Positions 59,004-64,000 of a stretch of DNA of 64,000 nt are shown here, piece by piece. The notes under the pieces were generated by a model, which saw nothing but the letters and a program-made list of their open reading frames with translations, did no database searches and was not told the DNA's origin. The position numbers and the translations under genes are program-made. The first letter of the stretch is position 1, and each line of letters opens with the position of its first letter. This DNA comes from an uncultured Clostridium sp. (GTDB lineage Bacteria > Bacillota > Clostridia > Lachnospirales > Lachnospiraceae). The stretch covers positions 8,169 through 72,168 of the forward strand of contig UPYT01000019.1 in NCBI GenBank assembly GCA_900538475.1. The letters are read 5' to 3'.

Positions 59004-60923
59004 ATGACCACCAGACAGCTTTACTATCTTGTAACCATTGCCGACCAGGGAAGCCTTTCCGGAGCGTCCCGGGTACTTGGCATATCTCAGCCTGCGCTCA
59101 GCAAATTTCTTTCTGAATATGAATCGTCTCTGGGCTTTCTGCTGTTTCTACGCTATCACCGTCAGCTTACCCCAACTGCAGTGGGGCGTTATGTCATCGA
59201 TGCTGCCCAGAAAATCCTGGATGAGCAGACAAGAATGCTTCAGAGTATGAGAGCTGTTACCGATTCCGATCATACCTTAATCCGGCTGGCTACCGCACCG
59301 AACCGGGGGGCTATTATCTACAGTCAGGTTTATAACCCCTTCTCCCGCCGTTACCCGGACATTACCCTGTCCCTGACAGAGCTTTATGCCAGCGAACAGC
59401 CGGGAGCTATCCAGCACGGTCAGATTGATCTTGCCATTGGTTCCGGAAAAACCTCTGACAAAACCACGGATCTTCCCTTTGCCCGTGAAGAACTGCTGAT
59501 CTCTCTTCCAGTTTCTCACCCTCTATCTGGCCAAGAAAGCATTCGTCTGTCTGACCTGCGTGATACTCCATTTGTGCTTCAGGGACATAGGCACAGTATT
59601 CGTATTCTCGCAGAGGAGTTGTTTGAACAAGCGGGCTTCAGCCCCGTTGTAACCTTCGAATCCAATGATGTTATGCTGGTAGACTCCATGCTTCATCAGG
59701 CAGTTGGCGTTGGTCTTGTTTCCCAGGCTCATGTTTTCCCATGCGAGGAGCTTGTTTACCGTCCCCTCACCCCACCTGTTTATCAGACCCTGCACATCCG
59801 TTACCCGGCAGAGCATACGCTTACAGAGCCAGAACGATATCTTGCCGGACTTTTGATGAGAGAACGCCTTGCCGACAAACGTTACCAGCCGATTCCCAGT
59901 CCGGAAGCTGAAGAAATGATCCGCCTGACGGAGCATCCCCTCACTAAGGAACCTACAGGCTCCTACGAAATACCAGGTGAATCCCCAGCCGCTGCCCTGT
60001 CAGAGACTTATCCCCACAAATCCAGGCAGACCTATCACAGTGCTCCGCAGATTAGCCTGAATCCGCAGCTTCTCCGCTATATTATCGCCATTGTTGATGA
60101 AAAAAGCCTCAGCAAAGCTGCGGAGCGTTTTTATCTGACACAGCCTGCACTTTCCCGCTGCCTCCGCAATGCAGAGGATATGCTTTGTACCAGGCTTTTT
60201 ACGCGGATTCACAACCGGCTTCAGCCTACCAATGCCGGAAAAATATTTGTAAACTTTGCCCGCAACATGCTTTTGATTGATTCTGAAATGGAAGAGCATA
60301 TTCTTGCCTACCGCCAGGGGCATGGAGGCCACCTTCATCTGCAGTGCGATTCCTCTGTCGCTCCCATGATCCGGAATCAAATCTGCAATTCCTTCTCCCT
60401 TCTCTGCCCTAATGTCAGTCTGTCTGTCAGCGAAAACAGCAGAGATAAAATTGAAGAATCCCTGCTTAATGCATCTGCAGATCTGGGCATCTATTTTTCC
60501 AGCCAGGAAGTTCATCCTATTCTGGAGAGCAGAATCCTGGCCAGAACAAACCTGGTCTACTGCTGCGGCAACACAAGAGAAAACCCCTTAAGGATCATGA
60601 CTGCCCTGCCAAATACCGCCTTTTATCAGGAACAGATGAGACTCTTTGACGAACAAAGTGAAGGTTCCCGAAGCATTGTGTGTGAATCGGAGCTTTCTAT
60701 TTTGAGATTTCTTGCCGCCGTAGGAGCAGCCGACACGATTCTCCCTGCAGATCTGGTTCCAGAGGAAGCGAAGGAACGCTGTATGGATTTTTCACAGCCT
60801 CAGAACTACTATCTCCTAATGGTCTCACACCCAGGGCGTACCCTTCCCCCATCCGTCAGGGATCTGACTCATCTCCTGTATGATACCTTTGAAAACTGGT
60901 TTTTTCACTGTACTGCCAGATAA
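59004..60923 (+). CDS. tandem fusion of two LysR-type regulators
   Basis: A single 639-residue protein holding two complete LysR regulators. Module one: winged helix-turn-helix at 5-62 (QGSLSGASRVLGISQPALSK) and an effector domain at about 90-290. A 60-residue polar linker follows. Module two: helix-turn-helix at 353-411 (KSLSKAAERFYLTQPALSRC) and an effector domain at about 440-635. Ordinary LysR proteins are about 300 residues with one of each. There is no stop or frameshift between the halves. AAGGAGG lies nine bases before the ATG. Divergent from tctC, so it surely controls the transporter-pectin operon. The two effector domains differ, so they may sense two ligands. Confidence 0.9.
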   Translation: MTTRQLYYLVTIADQGSLSGASRVLGISQPALSKFLSEYESSLGFLLFLRYHRQLTPTAVGRYVIDAAQKILDEQTRMLQSMRAVTDSDHTLIRLATAPNRGAIIYSQVYNPFSRRYPDITLSLTELYASEQPGAIQHGQIDLAIGSGKTSDKTTDLPFAREELLISLPVSHPLSGQESIRLSDLRDTPFVLQGHRHSIRILAEELFEQAGFSPVVTFESNDVMLVDSMLHQAVGVGLVSQAHVFPCEELVYRPLTPPVYQTLHIRYPAEHTLTEPERYLAGLLMRERLADKRYQPIPSPEAEEMIRLTEHPLTKEPTGSYEIPGESPAAALSETYPHKSRQTYHSAPQISLNPQLLRYIIAIVDEKSLSKAAERFYLTQPALSRCLRNAEDMLCTRLFTRIHNRLQPTNAGKIFVNFARNMLLIDSEMEEHILAYRQGHGGHLHLQCDSSVAPMIRNQICNSFSLLCPNVSLSVSENSRDKIEESLLNASADLGIYFSSQEVHPILESRILARTNLVYCCGNTRENPLRIMTALPNTAFYQEQMRLFDEQSEGSRSIVCESELSILRFLAAVGAADTILPADLVPEEAKERCMDFSQPQNYYLLMVSHPGRTLPPSVRDLTHLLYDTFENWFFHCTAR

Positions 60924-60930
60924 AAAGGGA

Positions 60931-61043
60931 CTCTCTCGCGGGGTTCTCCGCCTGCGGCGGATCGTCTCATCAGCCCAATTCTCTTCCAACCCATGGCGAT
61001 CCTCACGGCCCGTTTTTATGTCATAGGACGCACTTTCCTATGG
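60931..61043. repeat. dispersed repeat family B, copy B2
   Basis: Shares with B1 the CGCCTGCGGCGG block, the whole 43-nt core from about 60962 (TCGTCTCATCAGCCCAATTC onwards) and the CATAGGA/TCCTATG hairpin (61022-61043). The hairpin is slightly changed but still pairs. It starts 8 bp after the LysR stop codon. Confidence 0.78.
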
Positions 61044-61052
61044 CAAAACATA

Positions 61053-61092
61053 GGACTGCCGCAAAACAATTTTTCCTGTTTTGCGGCAGTCC
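61053..61092. terminator. perfect 16-bp inverted repeat between convergent LysR and cca genes
   Basis: GGACTGCCGCAAAACA (61053-61068) and TGTTTTGCGGCAGTCC (61077-61092), 8-nt loop. Neither side has a clear T-run, yet its place between convergent genes argues for a transcription stop or RNA end. Confidence 0.65.
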
Positions 61093-61105
61093 CATTGGTT
61101 ATCTC

Positions 61106-62356
61106 TTATTTCACAAACATAGACATCAGAATCTCTTTCTGGTTATTTTCAGGACGCTCCAAAACCTCCTGAAGCATCCTGTTCAGGATTTCTCCCATAT
61201 CCTTTCCCGGCCGGACACCGGCGCTCATCAAATCCCGGCCATTCACAGCCAAATGCTTCAGATCCAGGCAGTCCCCGGCTGCGCGAATCTCTTTTGTCAG
61301 ACAAAGAATCTCGTCCCCGTACTGATTCAGCTCCACCAGCGCATCCCAGACCTCCGGCTCCATTTTGCTCATAGCACGACGGACAGACGGCGCCTCTGGA
61401 AGAAGTTTTTCTCCGCACCAGGATGTCAGCGTTTTCACCCGTCCAATCGTTTCATTGTCCAGCTTCAGATCCCGGAGAATTTTTCCTCCAGCTCGAACTG
61501 CCTTTTCCCGTTCTTCGCAAAAATTTTTCCCTGCTGCTTTCTCACAGGATAAATCGGTCTGCCAGGAATCCTGCTCCGTCGGACATGCGCACCGGAGAAA
61601 TGCCGCCCAGCGCACATACTTTTCTTTGGGCAGAGCAGGGGAAATCTCCGCCTTCTCCCAGGGAAGGCAGGAAAATTCTTCTGACACATACCGGCTGATT
61701 TCAGTCTCATATACCTGACGAATCTGCTCCGGATGATCCGAACACAAAAGCTTAGTCAGTTCCATCTGAACCCGCTCCCGGCTGACCTTAGCCAGATTCG
61801 GCGCAATCCGGGTAATCGCTTCTCTGGTTTTTTCCTCTATGGAAAAATCAAGCTGGGCAGAAAAACGAATCGCACGGAGGATCCGCAGCGCGTCCTCTTC
61901 GAACCGCTCCATAGGCTCTCCTACACAGCGAATCACTCGCTTTTCCAGATCCTCCATTCCGCCGAATGCATCCACAATTCCTGTTTCATGGCTGTATGCC
62001 ATAGCATTGATAGTAAAATCACGGCGTTTCAGATCCTCCAGAAGATCTGAGGTGAATTCCACCTGTCTGGGATGACGTCCATCCTCATACTCGCCGTCAA
62101 TCCGGTAAGTTGTTACTTCATAACCTGTTCTCTCCAGCATAACCGTCACAGTTCCATGCTGAATTCCCGTATCAATGGTCCGGCGAAACAGAGCCTTCAC
62201 CTGCTCCGGTCTGGCAGAGGTGGTAATATCCCAGTCCCCTGGCGTTCTTCCCAGAAGGGTATCCCGGACACACCCGCCTACGGCAAAAGCCTCATACCCG
62301 TTCTGATTCAGTTTTCCAATAATATACTCCACATGGGAGGGAATCTGTATCCGCAT
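61106..62356 (-). CDS. cca: CCA tRNA nucleotidyltransferase
   Basis: Adds or repairs the CCA 3' end of tRNAs using CTP and ATP. The 416-residue class II enzyme has AVGGCVRDTLLGRTPGDWDITTSARP with GGxVRD (27-32) and the catalytic DWD (41-43), then GFxTG-like RRDFTINAMAY, RFEEDALRILRAIRFSAQL, and a long helical tail. No HD phosphohydrolase motif is obvious. The ATG at 62356 has GGAGG just upstream; an ATG at 62371 lies in repeat A5 and has no site. Between proS and the convergent LysR gene. Confidence 0.92.
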   Translation of the reverse strand: MRIQIPSHVEYIIGKLNQNGYEAFAVGGCVRDTLLGRTPGDWDITTSARPEQVKALFRRTIDTGIQHGTVTVMLERTGYEVTTYRIDGEYEDGRHPRQVEFTSDLLEDLKRRDFTINAMAYSHETGIVDAFGGMEDLEKRVIRCVGEPMERFEEDALRILRAIRFSAQLDFSIEEKTREAITRIAPNLAKVSRERVQMELTKLLCSDHPEQIRQVYETEISRYVSEEFSCLPWEKAEISPALPKEKYVRWAAFLRCACPTEQDSWQTDLSCEKAAGKNFCEEREKAVRAGGKILRDLKLDNETIGRVKTLTSWCGEKLLPEAPSVRRAMSKMEPEVWDALVELNQYGDEILCLTKEIRAAGDCLDLKHLAVNGRDLMSAGVRPGKDMGEILNRMLQEVLERPENNQKEILMSMFVK

Positions 62357-62367
62357 AATCCTCCATT

Positions 62368-62466
62368 GCAACAGTTCAGAACGGCTTATATTTCACATTG
62401 GAGGAATCTCCAATGCTTCTTGTTCGGCAAAGCTGAATAATAAGCTGCCCCGTCCTAAACAATTAT
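62368..62466. repeat. repeat family A, short inverted copy A5
   Basis: Read on the minus strand it gives GTTTAGGACGGGGCAGCTTA, then AACAAGAAGCATTGGAGATT and GCCGTTCTGAACTGTTGC, matching the ends and first hairpin region of A1 but lacking the second hairpin. It fills the proS-cca gap and reaches the cca ribosome site. Confidence 0.72.
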
Positions 62467-62475
62467 GATTCTTTA

Positions 62476-63909
62476 TTAATATGCGCGTCCCCAGTAAACC
62501 ATCTTTGTTGCCGGCTTACCGCAGCAAACACATTTATCAGACAGCTGCTCCTGCTTAAAGGGAATGCAGCGGGAGGTTGCTGCCGTAGCTTCCTTAATCT
62601 TATCCTCGCACTCCTTGCAGCCGCACCACATAGCCTTTACAAAGCCCGGCTTTTCATTGATGGTCTCTACAAACTCATCAAAATTGGTTGCCACATAGGT
62701 GTGAGCATCCCGGTGAGCTCTTGCTCTCTCCAGCATATCATGCTGAATAGTATCCAAAAGCTCTCCCACCTTCTCAGCAAGCTCATCCAGAGAAACCGTC
62801 AGCTTTTCATGGGTGTCACGGCGAACCAGAACAGCCACATTATTTTCAATATCTCTCGGTCCAATCTCTACACGAACCGGAATTCCGCGCATTTCAGACT
62901 CAGAGAACTTCCAGCCCGGGCTCTTATCAGAATCATCTACCTTTACACGGAAGCCAGAAAGAACGTCACAAAGCTCAAAGGCCTTATCGAGAACGCCTTC
63001 CTTCTGCTGCTGAACCGGAACGATCATAACCTGAACCGGCGCAATTCTCGGCGGCAGAACAAGGCCATTATTGTCACCGTGTACCATGATCAGGGCGCCA
63101 ATCATACGGGTAGTCATACCCCAGGAGGTCTGGTGCACATACTGCAGAGTATTGTCCTTTGCTGCATACTGAATACCAAATGCCTTTGCAAATCCGTCGC
63201 CAAAGTTATGGCTGGTACCGGACTGCAGAGCCTTTCCGTCATGCATCAGGGACTCAATGGTATAGGTTGCCTCTGCTCCTGCAAATTTTTCCTTCTCTGT
63301 CTTCTGACCCTTAATTACCGGAATTGCCAGAACCTCTTCACAGAAATCTGCATAGAGATTCAGCATCTGAATGGTACGCTCCTCTGCTTCCTCAGCAGTC
63401 GCATGAGCAGTGTGACCCTCCTGCCATAAGAATTCTCTGGAACGCAGGAAGGGACGGGTTGTCTTCTCCCAGCGAACAACAGAGCACCACTGATTATAAA
63501 CCTTTGGCAGATCCCGATAGGAATGAATATCCTTTGCATAAAAATCGCAGAACAGAGTTTCAGAGGTCGGACGTACACACATCCGCTCCTGCAACGGATC
63601 CAGACCGCCATGAGTTACCCAGGCTACCTCCGGGGCAAAGCCTTCCACATGATCCTTTTCCTTCTGAAGCAGGCTTTCCGGGATAAACAGAGGCATATAT
63701 ACGTTCTGCACACCTGTCTCCTTAAAACGGCGATCCAGCTCCTTCTGAATATTTTCCCAAATTGCATAGCCAGCCGGCTTAATTACCATACAGCCCTTTA
63801 CACTTGCATAGTCACACAGCTCTGCTTTCTTCACCACATCGGTATACCACTGGGCAAAATCTACGTCCATAGATGTGATGGCTTCTACCAGTTTCTTTTC
63901 CTTTGCCAT
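62476..63909 (-). CDS. proS: prolyl-tRNA synthetase, archaeal/eukaryote type
   Basis: Charges tRNA-Pro with proline. At 477 residues it is the short ProS type 3, without the editing insert of the 570-residue bacterial enzyme. Class II motifs: [49 protein letters not shown]; the anticodon-binding domain follows, then a C-terminal zinc-like part with [12 protein letters not shown] and [29 protein letters not shown] precedes the ATG. The next 90 bp to the window edge hold repeat B3. No T-box could be judged, since most of its upstream lies outside. Confidence 0.95.
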   Translation of the reverse strand: MAKEKKLVEAITSMDVDFAQWYTDVVKKAELCDYASVKGCMVIKPAGYAIWENIQKELDRRFKETGVQNVYMPLFIPESLLQKEKDHVEGFAPEVAWVTHGGLDPLQERMCVRPTSETLFCDFYAKDIHSYRDLPKVYNQWCSVVRWEKTTRPFLRSREFLWQEGHTAHATAEEAEERTIQMLNLYADFCEEVLAIPVIKGQKTEKEKFAGAEATYTIESLMHDGKALQSGTSHNFGDGFAKAFGIQYAAKDNTLQYVHQTSWGMTTRMIGALIMVHGDNNGLVLPPRIAPVQVMIVPVQQQKEGVLDKAFELCDVLSGFRVKVDDSDKSPGWKFSESEMRGIPVRVEIGPRDIENNVAVLVRRDTHEKLTVSLDELAEKVGELLDTIQHDMLERARAHRDAHTYVATNFDEFVETINEKPGFVKAMWCGCKECEDKIKEATAATSRCIPFKQEQLSDKCVCCGKPATKMVYWGRAY

Positions 63910-63954
63910 AATTTCCTCCTAATGAATAAAAAGATGCTCCCTGCGAATTTCCTA

Positions 63955-64000
63955 TAAAACAAGAAAGAAGCTCCCTGCGAGCTTCCCCGCCTGCGGCGGG
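63955..64000. repeat. dispersed repeat family B, copy B3 (cut by window edge)
   Basis: AAAACAAGAAAGAAGCTCCC, GCGAGCTTCCCC and GCCTGCGGCGGG match the left part of B1. The copy continues beyond the window, upstream of proS. Confidence 0.65.

Overview
The window reads as chromosomal DNA of a spore-forming-lineage, low-to-mid GC Firmicute, most likely a gut Lachnospiraceae/Clostridia member. The reasons are AAGGAGG-type ribosome sites throughout, a type III glutamine synthetase, the short archaeal-type prolyl-tRNA synthetase, a CotS-like kinase, clostridial-style cell-wall-binding sequences in an L,D-transpeptidase, and a pectin operon. The species cannot be named from sequence alone. I saw no rRNA, tRNA, CRISPR array, phage or transposase gene.

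Layout. (1) 0-2.3 kb: a truncated HAD hydrolase divergent from a TetR regulator, then an acyltransferase. (2) 2.5-11.1 kb: one long minus-strand operon for a five-gene nickel/peptide-type ABC transporter followed by larB, larC and larE, which make the nickel-pincer nucleotide cofactor; no larA (lactate racemase) is in view. (3) 11.2-38.5 kb: a large surface-glycan cluster, nearly all on the minus strand. It holds CDP-glucose to 3,6-dideoxyhexose genes (rfbF, rfbG, rfbH), a GDP-D-glycero-D-manno-heptose set with a fused GmhB-GmhA, LicD, many GT2 enzymes, one GT8, two flippases, an ABC-2 export permease without its ATPase, a DegT aminotransferase overlapping an ATP-grasp ligase, and a plus-strand L,D-transpeptidase in the middle. 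(4) 39.0-40.1 kb: a gene-free island made of repeats, including about nine hairpins at 51-bp spacing. (5) 40.1-47.1 kb: housekeeping metabolism (glnN, fba, thrC, pgm). (6) 47.1-48.8 kb: a frameshifted pseudogene converging on a CotS-like kinase gene. (7) 48.8-60.9 kb: a pectin/uronate operon (tctC, tctB, tctA, esterase, GH28, GH105, sugar isomerase, uxaA), divergently controlled by an unusual regulator made of two complete LysR proteins fused in tandem. (8) 61.1-64 kb: cca and proS.

How it works together. The nickel operon probably feeds Ni to the pincer cofactor. The glycan genes make nucleotide-activated dideoxyhexose and heptose and polymerise and export them onto the wall that the transpeptidase cross-links. 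The pectin operon imports and trims uronides and sends altronate to KDG. Two families of dispersed, foldable, non-coding repeats (A, about 153 bp with inverted ends; B, about 115-140 bp) sit between genes.

Limits. Functions come from reading motifs by eye; no database search was possible. Promoters and terminators are pattern calls. Start codons were moved inward where a good ribosome site demanded it.
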